Assembly (NCBI GenBank): GCA_041391965.1
Contig: JAWKMZ010000007.1
Location: forward strand, 1 to 64,000
Direction of reading: 5' to 3'
From: JAWKMZ01 sp041391965
Lineage (GTDB): Bacteria > Bacteroidota > Bacteroidia > Flavobacteriales > Flavobacteriaceae
Length of the DNA stretch: 64,000 nt
Shown piece after piece: positions 1 through 8,988 of this stretch. The position numbers were made by a program, and so were the translations under genes. The notes below the pieces were generated by a model. It was not told the DNA's origin. It worked only from the letters and a program-made list of their open reading frames with translations, and ran no database searches. Within the stretch, counting starts at the first letter, position 1. Each line of letters begins with the position of its first letter.

Positions 1-174
1 TTACTAATATTAAATGTTTATAACATCTTTTCATTAATTTAACCTTAACTAAACAGTCATTAAATTTTAAAACCCTAACTTTGCAACAACTTAATTACCA
101 ATCTTCTCCTTTAATTAAGTTTAAAATAATAAATTCCTATGTATCTTTAGGAAATTAATAGGATTACATAATAG

Positions 175-2361
175 ATGACAAGAAAGAAAAAAGGAAAATC
201 CAAAAAAGGGATTTCCAACCTTACCAATACAATTCTTAGTATTTTAAAAAAAGAAAAAGGCAAAACATTCAATTACAAACAAATAGCTGCAATACTTAAT
301 GTTAATGATGCCAGCAGCAGAAACCAAATTATAAAAAAACTTCACGAGCTTTTAGCTAAAAAGGAAATAGAACAAGTAGAACGAGGCAAGTTTAAAGTTA
401 TAAACAATACAGAATACCATACAGGAATTATTGAAATATCGGCAAAAGGTACAGGGTATATTACTTCAACCGATTTTGATGAAGATGTTTTTATAGCATC
501 TAATAATATAAATAGAGCTTTAAATGGTGACGAAGTTGAATTTTATGCTTACAAACGTCGTAAAAAAGGAAAAGTTGAAGGCGAAATTACCAACATTATC
601 AAACGTGCAAAAAGCGAGTACGTTGGTGTTATTCAAATTCATAAAAACTATGCCTTTGTAGTAGTTGATGGCAATAAAATGTATAAAGATATTTTTGTAC
701 CAATCAATAAAATTAACAAAGCAGAAGATGGTGATAAAGTGTTAGTATCACTTAAAGAATGGACTGAAAAAGAAGATTCTCCAACAGGTAGTATTGTAAA
801 AGTATTAGGAAAACCAGGAGAGCATAATACCGAAATTCACGCAATTCTTGCAGAATATGGTTTGCCTTACGAATTTCCTTATGAAGTTGAAGATTTTGCC
901 AATAAAATAGATACTTCAATCACTAAAGATGAAATTGCAAAACGTCGCGACATGCGAAAAACCTTAACTTTTACCATCGATCCAAAAGATGCTAAAGACT
1001 TTGATGATGCCTTATCTTTTGAAGAGCTCAACAATGGACTTTATGAAATAGGAATACATATTGCAGACGTGTCACATTATTTGCAAGAAGGAACCATTTT
1101 AGATGATGAAGCTTACAATCGTGCAACTTCAGTGTATTTGGTAGATCGTGTCGTTCCAATGCTTCCAGAAGTGTTGTCAAATAATGCGTGTTCCTTACGT
1201 CCACATGAAGAAAAATATACCTTTTCTGCAGTGTTTCAACTCAATGATAAAGGCGAAGTAAAACATCAATGGTTTGGTCGTACAGTTACCTATTCTGATG
1301 CACGTTTTGCCTATGAAGAAGCACAAGCTATTATAGAAACAAAAACCAATACAATTCCTGCAGAGGTTTCACTCACAGGAACAACCTATCAAACAGATCA
1401 AAAAATTGCAGATGCAGTTTTAAAAATGAACGATTTGGCTAAAATTATGCGTCGTCAACGTATGAAAAATGGTGCCATTTCGTTTGATAAAGTAGAAGTT
1501 AAATTTTCTTTAGACGAAAATAACGTTCCTGAAGGTGTTTACTTTAAAACCAGTAAAGACGCTAATAAATTGATTGAAGAATTTATGTTGTTAGCTAATA
1601 AAAAAGTATCTGAATTTGTTGGAAAACAATCCCCTAAAAAAACCTTTATTTATAGAGTACATGACGAACCAGATGTTAGTAAATTAGCCGCTTTACAAGG
1701 TGTTGTTTCTAAATTTGGATATAAATTAGATTTTAGAGATAGAAAAACAACCACCAACTCTTTAAATAAATTATTAGAAAGTGTTGCTGGAAAAAAAGAG
1801 CAAAATTTGGTCGATACACTCACTATTCGTACCATGAGTAAAGCTGAATATACCACACACAATATTGGACATTATGGGTTAGCTTTTGATTATTACAGCC
1901 ACTTTACTTCGCCAATTAGACGTTATCCAGATGTAATGGCGCATCGTTTACTGCAACATTATTTGGATGGTGGAAAATCAGTTAATGAAGCTATTTACGA
2001 AGACAAATGTGTGCATTCAAGCAACATGGAAAATTTAGCTACAAAAGCTGAACGCGACTCCATCAAATACATGCAAATCAAATTTATGGAAGACCATAAA
2101 AATGAAGAGTTTGTTGGTGTTATTTCTGGTGTAACAGATTGGGGAATTTATGTCGAAATTATTTCTAATAAATGCGAAGGCATGGTAAGTGTTAGAGACA
2201 TGAAAGATGACCATTATCAATTTGATGAAGCGCAATATGCTTTAATTGGTAAAAACAACAAAATAATGTATCAACTTGGAGATGAAGTTGTTGTACGTGT
2301 TAAAAATACCGATTTAGTTAAAAAACACCTCGATTTTAATTTAATAGGAAAACCAGAATAA
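175..2361 (+). CDS. rnr: Ribonuclease R
   Basis: A 728-residue 3'-to-5' exoribonuclease of the RNase II/R family that degrades structured RNA in the cytoplasm. Seen in order: a basic N-terminus with a winged-helix-like segment (about 10-75), cold-shock OB domains (about 80-230), the RNB catalytic domain (about 255-590) with DPKDAKDFDDA carrying the metal-binding aspartates near residue 268 and SPIRRYPD near 578, and a C-terminal S1 domain starting at GVISGVTDWGIYVEI. Length is normal for the family. The ATG at 175 has an AT-rich leader, and an exact TAnnTTTG -7 element (TAACTTTG) lies at 76-83. It seems to be transcribed alone. Identification is secure. Confidence 0.96.
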   Translation: MTRKKKGKSKKGISNLTNTILSILKKEKGKTFNYKQIAAILNVNDASSRNQIIKKLHELLAKKEIEQVERGKFKVINNTEYHTGIIEISAKGTGYITSTDFDEDVFIASNNINRALNGDEVEFYAYKRRKKGKVEGEITNIIKRAKSEYVGVIQIHKNYAFVVVDGNKMYKDIFVPINKINKAEDGDKVLVSLKEWTEKEDSPTGSIVKVLGKPGEHNTEIHAILAEYGLPYEFPYEVEDFANKIDTSITKDEIAKRRDMRKTLTFTIDPKDAKDFDDALSFEELNNGLYEIGIHIADVSHYLQEGTILDDEAYNRATSVYLVDRVVPMLPEVLSNNACSLRPHEEKYTFSAVFQLNDKGEVKHQWFGRTVTYSDARFAYEEAQAIIETKTNTIPAEVSLTGTTYQTDQKIADAVLKMNDLAKIMRRQRMKNGAISFDKVEVKFSLDENNVPEGVYFKTSKDANKLIEEFMLLANKKVSEFVGKQSPKKTFIYRVHDEPDVSKLAALQGVVSKFGYKLDFRDRKTTTNSLNKLLESVAGKKEQNLVDTLTIRTMSKAEYTTHNIGHYGLAFDYYSHFTSPIRRYPDVMAHRLLQHYLDGGKSVNEAIYEDKCVHSSNMENLATKAERDSIKYMQIKFMEDHKNEEFVGVISGVTDWGIYVEIISNKCEGMVSVRDMKDDHYQFDEAQYALIGKNNKIMYQLGDEVVVRVKNTDLVKKHLDFNLIGKPE

Positions 2362-2410
2362 GTTGTAATATTATATCTAAAAATAGCACTTTATAACTAA
2401 ACTTATAATT

Positions 2411-2707
2411 ATGATATTAACCACCACAAATTCTATAGAAGGTTTCAAAATTATTGAATACAAAGGCATTGTTTCTGGTGTTGCAGTCAATGTTCAAAAA
2501 ATGAAAATGACTTTCAATATTCAAAAATATTACAAATCCATTAGTGATAGTATTTCAGAAGTTAAAGAACAAGCGTTTCAACAATTAAAAGAGAGTGCGC
2601 ATAACCTTAATGCCAACGCTGTTGTAGGCATCAAGGTTGATATTGAGCTGACAACTACCAATTATGTAACCGTTTCTGTAACAGGAACCGCTGTTAACGT
2701 AGCCTAA
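2411..2707 (+). CDS. YbjQ-like (UPF0145, heavy-metal-binding domain) protein
   Basis: A 98-residue cytosolic protein resembling the YbjQ/UPF0145 family, which forms small pentameric alpha/beta assemblies of unknown function. The family pattern is visible: an N-terminal TTTNSIEGFKIIEYKGIV strand region, then NANAVVGIKVDIE and a C-terminal beta strand ending TVSVTGTAVNV. It has no signal peptide or membrane segment. It lies 49 bp after rnr on the same strand, so it could be co-transcribed. The heavy-metal-binding name is historical and no metal ligand cluster is evident here. Confidence 0.8.
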   Translation: MILTTTNSIEGFKIIEYKGIVSGVAVNVQKMKMTFNIQKYYKSISDSISEVKEQAFQQLKESAHNLNANAVVGIKVDIELTTTNYVTVSVTGTAVNVA

Positions 2708-2784
2708 ATTGTAACAAAATAAAATATTTCTAATCTATACTAATGGAACATTTTTTGTGTTCTATTAATTTTAAAACCATAAGT

Positions 2785-3459
2785 ATGAAATCCGTTGCAA
2801 CAGTTTTTATGTTATTAATTTCTTTATCGCTTTTTGCTCAAAATCCTTTAGATAAAAAAGTAGGCAATTTTGACGAAGTCAAAGTTTATGATTTAATTGA
2901 AGTTAATCTTATAAAATCTAAAGAAAATAAAGTAGTGATAACAGGAGATGATGTTGATGATGTTGACATTATCAACAAAGATGGAAAGCTAAAAATACGA
3001 ATGAAACTCAATAAAATTTTCAATGGTTCCAAAACATTTGTCGCTGTACACTACACCAATCTAAAAACAATTGATGGTAATGAAGGTGCTTATATCTCAT
3101 CTAACGAATTGATAGAACAAAATGATATAGAGCTAAAAGCACAAGAAGGTGCACGTCTAAAAATTGGTTTAGATGTCAATAACTTAGATGTCAAAGCCGT
3201 TTCTGGTGGTATTGTAGAAACCAGAGGTAAAGCAAATACACAAAATATTAACCTTAATACAGGTGGAATTTACGAAGGTAAAACCTTTGAAACCAAAATC
3301 ACCAATGTTACCATCAAAGTTGCTGGTGAAGCAGACGTTAATGCTTCAGACACAGTAAATGCTAAAGTAAGAGCAGGAGGAGACATTTCTATTTATGGCA
3401 ATCCGCAAACGGTTAATGAAGACACCGCTTTAGGTGGACGCATTAAACGCATGAATTAG
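2785..3459 (+). CDS. Secreted DUF2807 (head GIN domain-like) protein
   Basis: A 224-residue exported protein of the DUF2807 beta-helix type common in Bacteroidota. I place the start at the ATG at 2785, because the next residues form a clean signal peptide (MKSVATVFMLLISLSLFAQ); an upstream ATG at 2743 would put 14 unneeded residues before it. The mature part begins with FDEVKVYDLIEVNLIKS and continues as repeated short beta strands with many Asn and Asp turns (ELKAQEGARLKIGL, VKAVSGGIVETRG), typical of an auto-transporter-like right-handed solenoid. Function is unknown; it probably sits in the periplasm or on the surface. Confidence 0.75.
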   Translation: MKSVATVFMLLISLSLFAQNPLDKKVGNFDEVKVYDLIEVNLIKSKENKVVITGDDVDDVDIINKDGKLKIRMKLNKIFNGSKTFVAVHYTNLKTIDGNEGAYISSNELIEQNDIELKAQEGARLKIGLDVNNLDVKAVSGGIVETRGKANTQNINLNTGGIYEGKTFETKITNVTIKVAGEADVNASDTVNAKVRAGGDISIYGNPQTVNEDTALGGRIKRMN

Positions 3460-3500
3460 TCAGTTCTTTTTTCTAAATTTGTAGAAAACCCACGTTTTCT

Positions 3501-4187
3501 ATGTTTGACGACATTTTATCAGCCATTCCATTTGGTATCATTTTAGCATTTACTATAGGTCCAGTTTTTTTTGTGCTCTTAGAAACCAGTGCTACCAAAG
3601 GATTTAAAAGCGCCTTAATTTTTGATTTAGGTGTGATGTTAGCTGATATTTTCTTTATCATTGTCGCTTTTTTTAGTACCAACAAACTTTTAGATAAGAT
3701 AAAAGACGACCCTAACTTTTTAATTTTTGGAGGTGTTTTATTAGTAGTTTATGGGCTTATTTCGTTTATAAAAACCTCAAAATCTTTTCGCTCAATTGTT
3801 AAAGAGTACCATAAAGTTGAAATTCAAAAAAACTATGGAAAACTTTTTTTAAAAGGATTTTTATTAAACTTTATCAATATAGGCGTTTTAGTGGGTTGGC
3901 TTGGATTTATTGTCATAGCTAATTCGTTTACCAAAAGTAAAGATGGTGTCATTGCTTTTTTAGCTACAATTTTAATTACTTATTTTGTAGTTGATTTATT
4001 CAAAATTTTAATTGCAAAAAAACTTAAAAGCAAGCTTACACCACGTCGTATTTTTAAAACAAAAAAAATTATTGCTTTGGTTATTTTGGGTTTTGGTGTT
4101 TTGTTATTAGTTCAGGCATTTTTCCCTAAAGAAAAAGAACTACTTAAAGATAAAATTGAAAAAATAAATCCATTAAAAACAAATTAA
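3501..4187 (+). CDS. LysE-family transporter
   Basis: A 228-residue inner-membrane protein with about six hydrophobic helices. The N-terminal IPFGIILAFTIGPVFFVLLE matches the LysE/RhtB exporter family signature (G-x-GP near the first helix). The family exports amino acids or related solutes; the substrate cannot be told from sequence. The C-terminus is a short basic/acidic tail. It begins 41 bp after the DUF2807 gene and is followed by a strong bidirectional terminator before the tRNA-Cys on the opposite strand. Confidence 0.85.
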   Translation: MFDDILSAIPFGIILAFTIGPVFFVLLETSATKGFKSALIFDLGVMLADIFFIIVAFFSTNKLLDKIKDDPNFLIFGGVLLVVYGLISFIKTSKSFRSIVKEYHKVEIQKNYGKLFLKGFLLNFINIGVLVGWLGFIVIANSFTKSKDGVIAFLATILITYFVVDLFKILIAKKLKSKLTPRRIFKTKKIIALVILGFGVLLLVQAFFPKEKELLKDKIEKINPLKTN

Positions 4188-4227
4188 GTAATTGGTTTAT
4201 CTCATCTTTATTAAGTACTAACAATAA

Positions 4228-4257
4228 AAAAACCCTCAAGTTTCCTTAAGGGTTTTT
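4228..4257. terminator. Bidirectional intrinsic terminator between the LysE-like gene and tRNA-Cys
   Basis: A 13-bp stem with one mismatch (left arm 4228-4240, right arm 4245-4257, four-base loop) has A and T runs at the outer ends of both arms, so it can stop transcription from both sides: the LysE-like gene on + and the tRNA-Cys on -. Confidence 0.8.
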
Positions 4258-4260
4258 AAG

Positions 4261-4331
4261 AGGCATCAAGCGGATTCGAACCGCTGTAGAAGGTTTTGCA
4301 GACCTCTGCCTAGCCACTCGGCCATGATGCC
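4261..4331 (-). tRNA. tRNA-Cys (GCA anticodon)
   Basis: Read on the minus strand this folds as a full cloverleaf: acceptor GGCATCA with TGATGCC, D-arm GCCG...GGC, anticodon stem GAGGT/ACCTT with loop CTGCAAA (anticodon GCA), a four-base variable loop, T-arm AGCGG-TTCGAAT-CCGCT, and discriminator base U, as expected for tRNA-Cys. The 3' CCA is not encoded. Its D-arm contains one of the very few CTAG tetranucleotides of the window (4310-4313). Confidence 0.96.
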
Positions 4332-4375
4332 AATATCAAAGCGCAAATGTAAAAAAAATAAAAGTTTTACACTAT

Positions 4376-4744
4376 TTACTTCTGTTTTTTTCGCTTTTTG
4401 GTCATTTTAATCGTTACCATCTCTACATCACCACCAATTGGTGGGTTGAGTTTGCTGACACAAACAGTTACTTTTTTGACCATTTGGTCTTCATTTAAAA
4501 TACGTGTTATAATGCGTTTTGCAACCGTTTCTAACAAATGGGTTGGTTGGTACATTTCTTCTCTAATAACACGATTTAAAAACACATAATCCACAGTATC
4601 ACTCAATAAATCAGAGTTTGCTGAGGTTTGTAAATTGGCTTTTACTTCTATATCTACACGATAATCACTGCCAATTTTAGTTTCTTCCTTTAGGCAGCCA
4701 TGATGTGCAAAAACCCTTATATTTTCTACTTTTATGATTCCCAT
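4376..4744 (-). CDS. folB: Dihydroneopterin aldolase
   Basis: FolB converts 7,8-dihydroneopterin to 6-hydroxymethyl-dihydropterin and glycolaldehyde in folate synthesis. The protein (122 residues from the ATG at 4744, starting MGIIKVENIRVFAHHGCLKEE) shows the family hallmarks: the HHGCLKEE segment with the catalytic-region Glu, DYRVDIEV, TVDYVFLNRVI, the LLETVAKRI helix, and the C-terminal KLNPPIGGDVE loop with the conserved Lys and Pro. An ATG six codons upstream (4762) is possible but adds nothing conserved. A -7-like element (TATTTTTG on the minus strand, 4769-4762) lies just upstream of the preferred start. It is divergent from glnS. Confidence 0.93.
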   Translation of the reverse strand: MGIIKVENIRVFAHHGCLKEETKIGSDYRVDIEVKANLQTSANSDLLSDTVDYVFLNRVIREEMYQPTHLLETVAKRIITRILNEDQMVKKVTVCVSKLNPPIGGDVEMVTIKMTKKRKKQK

Positions 4745-4864
4745 AGTATCTTTTATAATCACAAAAATAAGGCATTTATAGAACTAAAAAAATGTCTAAT
4801 TTTGCATTTGAATTCTTATTAGACATTTCATAAAAATGAATAATAAGAAGTAAGTAATCAATAT

Positions 4865-6877
4865 ATGTCAGAACAAACAAAACCGCTTAATTTTATTGAG
4901 CATATTATAGAAGAAGATTTAGCTAAAGGGATGTCTAAAAACGATTTACGTTTCCGATTTCCACCAGAACCTAATGGCTATTTGCATATTGGTCACACCA
5001 AAGCCATAGGGATTAGTTTTGGTTTGGGCGAAAAATATCAAGCACCTGTAAACCTTCGTTTTGATGATACAAACCCAGCAAAAGAAGAACAAGAATATGT
5101 TGATGCAATTAAAGAAGACATTTCTTGGTTAGGCTACCAATGGGCAAATGAACTCTATTCTTCTGATTATTTTCAACAATTATACAATTGGGCAGTTTTA
5201 CTTATTAAAGATGGAAAAGCCTATGTAGACTCACAATCATCTGAAGCTATGGCCGAACAAAAAGGAACACCAACTCAACCAGGTGTTGATGGTCCTTATC
5301 GAAACCGTTCCGTAGAAGAAAATTTGAATCTATTTGAACGTATGAAAGCTGGAGAGTTTGATGAAGGCGATCATATTTTACGCGCTAAAATTGATATGCA
5401 ACATCCTAATATGTTGATGCGCGACCCAATTATGTACCGGATTCTTAAAAAATCGCATCACAGAACAGGAAACCTTTGGTGTATTTACCCAATGTACGAT
5501 TGGACTCATGGTGAAAGTGATTATATAGAACAAATATCCCATTCCCTTTGCTCGCTCGAATTTAAGCCGCATAGAGAGCTTTACGACTGGTTTAAGGAAC
5601 AAGTTTATAGTTATAGCAAAAAAGAGTATCCAAAGCTTCCAAAGCAACGTGAATTTGCACGACTCAACCTAAGTTATACCATAATGAGTAAGCGAAAACT
5701 ACTGAAATTGGTTGAAGACCAAGTGGTTTCTGGTTGGGATGATCCTCGTATGCCAACTATTTCAGGGCTTCGTCGCAGAGGTTATACACCAACTGCCATC
5801 CGAAAATTTGTGGAAACCGTTGGCGTTGCTAAACGCGATAACGTTATTGACGTTGCTTTATTAGAATTTTGTATTAGAGAAGATTTAAACAAAACGGCAC
5901 CTCGTGTGATGGCTGTTTTAGACCCTGTAAAATTGGTGATTACTAATTATCCAGAAGGAAAAGAGGAATGGTTAGAAGCTGAAAATAATCAGGAAGATGA
6001 AAGTGCTGGTTTTAGAAAAGTCCCTTTTTCTCGCAACATCTACATAGAAAAAGAAGATTTTAGAGAACAAGCTAACAGTAAGTTTTTTAGACTAAAATTG
6101 GGAGCTGAAGTTCGTTTAAAAAATGCCTATATCATTAAAGCTGAAAAGGTTGTTAAAGATGCTGATGGAAACATTACAGAAATCCATTGCACTTATTCAA
6201 AAGATACCTCTAAAAAAGTAAAAGGAACCTTGCATTGGGTTTCTATCAAACATGCTGTAAAAGCGGAAGTAAGAGATTATGACCGATTGTTTATGGATGA
6301 AGCACCAGATAGTCATGAAGATAAAGATTTTATGGAGTTTATCAATCCAGAATCTTTAAAATTGGTTACCGCTTTTGTAGAACCAAGTTTAAAAGAAGCT
6401 AAAAATGGTGACAGGTTTCAATTTCAGCGCATTGGTTATTTTAATGTAGATAAAGATGCCACACCGAATCAATTAATTTTCAATAAAACAGTAGGTTTAC
6501 GTGATTCTTGGGAAAAACAAAAACCAGCTCAAAATACTAATCAGAGTTCATCAAAACCACAACAAAATCAGCCACAACGCAAAGCAATTGATGTAATTCA
6601 ACAATTGGGAAAAAAATACACCAACCTTCCTGATGCTAAACAACAAAAGGTAAAATCGGAGATTCAAGAACTTGCTAAAAACGTGTCTTATGACGAATTA
6701 CAACCCTTATTCAATACAGCTACTAAAAAAACAGGAACACGCATTGCTGTAATGATAACGCTTGGTGTTTTGTTTAAAAAGGGTTTACAATCCAATACAG
6801 ACACAGACACTTTTATTTCAAATGCGTTAGAAGATAAAGAAGTACTTTTAGTAAATGAAGCAAAAAATATTTCTTAA
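4865..6877 (+). CDS. glnS: Glutamine--tRNA ligase with C-terminal YqeY-like domain
   Basis: A class I glutaminyl-tRNA synthetase of 670 residues. The HIGH-type motif is in PPEPNGYLHIGHTKAI (about residues 30-45) and the KMSKS equivalent is TIMSKRKLL (about 273-281); the beta-barrel anticodon-binding domains follow to about residue 550. After a Gln/Ser/Pro-rich linker (NQSSSKPQQNQPQRK) there is an extra C-terminal domain of about 95 residues (DVIQQLGKKYTNL ... RIAVMITLGVLFKKGL) that resembles the YqeY/GatB tail, a tRNA-binding module known to be fused to GlnRS in Deinococcus and in Bacteroidota. It is longer than the E. coli enzyme because of that tail. A TAATTTTG -7 element lies at 4797-4804. 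Confidence 0.95.
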   Translation: MSEQTKPLNFIEHIIEEDLAKGMSKNDLRFRFPPEPNGYLHIGHTKAIGISFGLGEKYQAPVNLRFDDTNPAKEEQEYVDAIKEDISWLGYQWANELYSSDYFQQLYNWAVLLIKDGKAYVDSQSSEAMAEQKGTPTQPGVDGPYRNRSVEENLNLFERMKAGEFDEGDHILRAKIDMQHPNMLMRDPIMYRILKKSHHRTGNLWCIYPMYDWTHGESDYIEQISHSLCSLEFKPHRELYDWFKEQVYSYSKKEYPKLPKQREFARLNLSYTIMSKRKLLKLVEDQVVSGWDDPRMPTISGLRRRGYTPTAIRKFVETVGVAKRDNVIDVALLEFCIREDLNKTAPRVMAVLDPVKLVITNYPEGKEEWLEAENNQEDESAGFRKVPFSRNIYIEKEDFREQANSKFFRLKLGAEVRLKNAYIIKAEKVVKDADGNITEIHCTYSKDTSKKVKGTLHWVSIKHAVKAEVRDYDRLFMDEAPDSHEDKDFMEFINPESLKLVTAFVEPSLKEAKNGDRFQFQRIGYFNVDKDATPNQLIFNKTVGLRDSWEKQKPAQNTNQSSSKPQQNQPQRKAIDVIQQLGKKYTNLPDAKQQKVKSEIQELAKNVSYDELQPLFNTATKKTGTRIAVMITLGVLFKKGLQSNTDTDTFISNALEDKEVLLVNEAKNIS

Positions 6878-6960
6878 GAGCAAATTTCAATGTGCATGTT
6901 AATTAAACTACTTTGAGAATAAATCGTATATTTAGTTCACTAACTTTTAATTAACTAACT

Positions 6961-7446
6961 ATGGAATTTAACATTTGGGCAGTTTTAGTTGCCGCAGCTT
7001 CCACCTTAGTGGTTGGATTTATTTGGTACCATCCAAAAGTTTTTGGAACCGCATGGATGCAAGCCGCAGACATGACTGAAGACAAAATGAAAGGCGCTAA
7101 CATGGGCAAAATATTTGGTCTCGCTTTTTTATTTGCAGTTTTTTTAGCAGTTTCATTACGTTTTTTAGTCATTCATCAAACAGGTGCTTTAAGCATGATT
7201 GGTGGCCAAGTTACAGATGACACTTTACCATCATTTTTTGCCTTTATGGACGATTATGGAAATGCGTATAGAACCTTTAAACACGGTGTGTTTCACGGCT
7301 TGTTATCTGGTGTTTTTATTGCCTTGCCAATTATAGGAACCAATGCCTTATTTGAGCGTAAAAGCACTAAATATATTTTGATTAACACTGGCTTTTGGAC
7401 TGTTTGTATGATGTTAATGGGAGGCATTATTTGCGTTTGGAAATAA
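6961..7446 (+). CDS. DUF1761 family membrane protein
   Basis: A 161-residue integral membrane protein with four predicted hydrophobic helices (about 5-24, 50-70, 105-122, 138-158). The first helix followed by GFIWYHPKVFGTAWM is the characteristic DUF1761 start (conserved WY and the FG-W motif). Function is unknown. It is transcribed as a single gene, ending in the hairpin terminator at 7471-7500. Confidence 0.8.
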   Translation: MEFNIWAVLVAAASTLVVGFIWYHPKVFGTAWMQAADMTEDKMKGANMGKIFGLAFLFAVFLAVSLRFLVIHQTGALSMIGGQVTDDTLPSFFAFMDDYGNAYRTFKHGVFHGLLSGVFIALPIIGTNALFERKSTKYILINTGFWTVCMMLMGGIICVWK

Positions 7447-7470
7447 ATAGGAACAATTAAAAATTTTATA

Positions 7471-7500
7471 AAAGACTGATAACTAAATAATCAGTCTTTT
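7471..7500 (+). terminator. Intrinsic terminator after the DUF1761 gene
   Basis: Hairpin AAAGACTGAT / ATCAGTCTTT (arms 7471-7480 and 7489-7498) followed by a T-rich run. It lies only 7 bp before the next start codon, so the following gene's ribosome-binding region overlaps the terminator tail. Confidence 0.75.
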
Positions 7501-7506
7501 CTTTTT

Positions 7507-8664
7507 ATGGCATTACATTTTAAAATATATACATCGGTTGCATTGCTTCCAAACAAATGGGATACATTAGCACGTAGCGATATATTTTTAAAATCTTCCT
7601 ATTTAAAAGCTTTAGAACAAGCATCTCCTACCAATATCTCATGGTTTTATATTGGTGTTTTTAATACTAATGTATTAGTTGGTATAGCTATTATTCAGCG
7701 TGTCGAATTATATTTAAAAGACATTTTCAGAAACTATAAAGACTCTTGTTATCAACAAAAATTCAAGCATTTTATCTCTACGTTTTTAAAAGGGAATATG
7801 CTGGTGGTTGGTAATTTAATGCACACAGGACAACACGGTTTCTTTTTTGATAACAATCAAATTTCTCAAACCGATTTTTTAGAAACTGTTTTTGATGCCT
7901 TAGATAAACTCAAAAGTAGCATCAAAAAAAAGAGCCATAAACACATCAGGATTGTCATGCTAAAGGATTATTTTGATGAAGACACAATTCATCGTGAAAA
8001 ATCAATTTTTAAAGCCCAAAAACTTCATCAAATTACAGTGCAACCAAACATGGTTATGGAAGTTAAAAACAGTTGGTTACAATTTGATGATTATGTTTCA
8101 GATTTAAACAAAAAGTACAAAAAGCGTTATAAAATTGCTAAAAAGAAAGCATTTAATTGTGTCAAAAAAGAACTTTTTTTAGACGATATACAAGCACAAT
8201 CAAACCCAATTCATCAACTTTATAAAACCGTTTCTGACAATGCCAAAATCAATACGTTCATTTTACCAGAACAGCATTTTTACACCTTAAAAAGCAATTT
8301 AAAAGACCGTTTTAAGATTTTTGGCTATTATTTTAATGACCAATTAATTGGATTTTACACTTTGATTTTGAACCATAAAACCCTCGAAACTTATTTTTTG
8401 GGTTATGATGAAACTCATCAATATGCCAACCAATTATATCTGAACATGCTTTACGACATGGCTCAATTTGGAATTGAAAACCACTTCAAATTGATTGTGT
8501 ACGCTCGTACAGCCATGGAAATTAAAAGTTCAGTAGGAGCAAAGCCTAAACAAATGACAGTCTATTTAAAACATACCAATTGGTTGATGAATGTTGTTTT
8601 AAATACCATTTTTGGCTTAATGAATCCAACACAAAATTGGGAAGAACGCCATCCTTTTAAATAA
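7507..8664 (+). CDS. GNAT/FemAB-like acyltransferase-fold protein
   Basis: A 385-residue soluble protein. The C-terminal half looks like a GNAT-fold peptidyl or acyl transferase of the COG3146/FemAB type: FGYYFNDQLIGFYTLILN, the TYFLGYDETHQYANQLYLNM segment, and HFKLIVYARTAMEIKSSVGA. The middle region (about 190-225) is strongly basic (LNKKYKKRYKIAKKKA), often seen between the two halves of such proteins. The substrate is not evident. No neighbour gives a pathway. I am confident about the fold class but not about the reaction. Confidence 0.6.
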   Translation: MALHFKIYTSVALLPNKWDTLARSDIFLKSSYLKALEQASPTNISWFYIGVFNTNVLVGIAIIQRVELYLKDIFRNYKDSCYQQKFKHFISTFLKGNMLVVGNLMHTGQHGFFFDNNQISQTDFLETVFDALDKLKSSIKKKSHKHIRIVMLKDYFDEDTIHREKSIFKAQKLHQITVQPNMVMEVKNSWLQFDDYVSDLNKKYKKRYKIAKKKAFNCVKKELFLDDIQAQSNPIHQLYKTVSDNAKINTFILPEQHFYTLKSNLKDRFKIFGYYFNDQLIGFYTLILNHKTLETYFLGYDETHQYANQLYLNMLYDMAQFGIENHFKLIVYARTAMEIKSSVGAKPKQMTVYLKHTNWLMNVVLNTIFGLMNPTQNWEERHPFK

Positions 8665-8729
8665 CAATTTACTTTTATTTGTGTTTTGAATTCACTAACT
8701 TAAGGCTTCATAAATCTTCAATAAAAGCG

Positions 8730-8936
8730 ATGGAAACTAAACAGCAATTACTGATTGAAATAACAGATTTGACGCTTCATATTGAAACCAATTATCCTGA
8801 ATTATATATTTATTTGGATGAAAACCCAATGACTATTCCAACTGCAATTCATCCAGAAGTTGACGAGAAATCATTAAGAATCTATCTGGAAACTTTAAAA
8901 AGTGTGTTAGATAACTATATAGAAAAACACATATAA
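8730..8936 (+). CDS. Small hypothetical protein (68 aa)
   Basis: The ATG at 8730 gives a 68-residue acidic protein (METKQQLLIEITDLTLHIE...); an in-frame upstream ATG at 8679 would add a low-quality N-terminus translating what looks like leader sequence. The composition suggests two amphipathic helices around a proline-containing middle (YLDENPMTIPTAIHPE). I do not recognise the family beyond its being a small conserved-looking flavobacterial protein. It follows the GNAT-like gene by 65 bp and ends at a strong terminator. Confidence 0.55.
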   Translation: METKQQLLIEITDLTLHIETNYPELYIYLDENPMTIPTAIHPEVDEKSLRIYLETLKSVLDNYIEKHI

Positions 8937-8970
8937 AAAGCCTTTAAAAATCAGTTTTTTAAAGGCTTTT
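8937..8970. terminator. Bidirectional terminator between convergent genes
   Basis: A long hairpin of AAAGCCTTTAAAAA and its complement (arms about 8937-8950 and 8955-8970, loop TCAG) ends in T runs on both strands. It separates the small + strand gene from the convergent SPFH gene. Confidence 0.8.
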
Positions 8971-8988
8971 AAATTATTTTATAAACGA

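Noticed and set aside
1..174. Replication-origin features (dnaA boxes) suspected because of the parS sites
   Set aside because: I looked for TTATCCACA-type boxes and did not see any in the window, and no dnaA or dnaN gene is present.
4398..4589. 63-residue + strand ORF opposite folB
   Set aside because: It is fully within folB on the other strand and has no start signals; folB motifs are complete.
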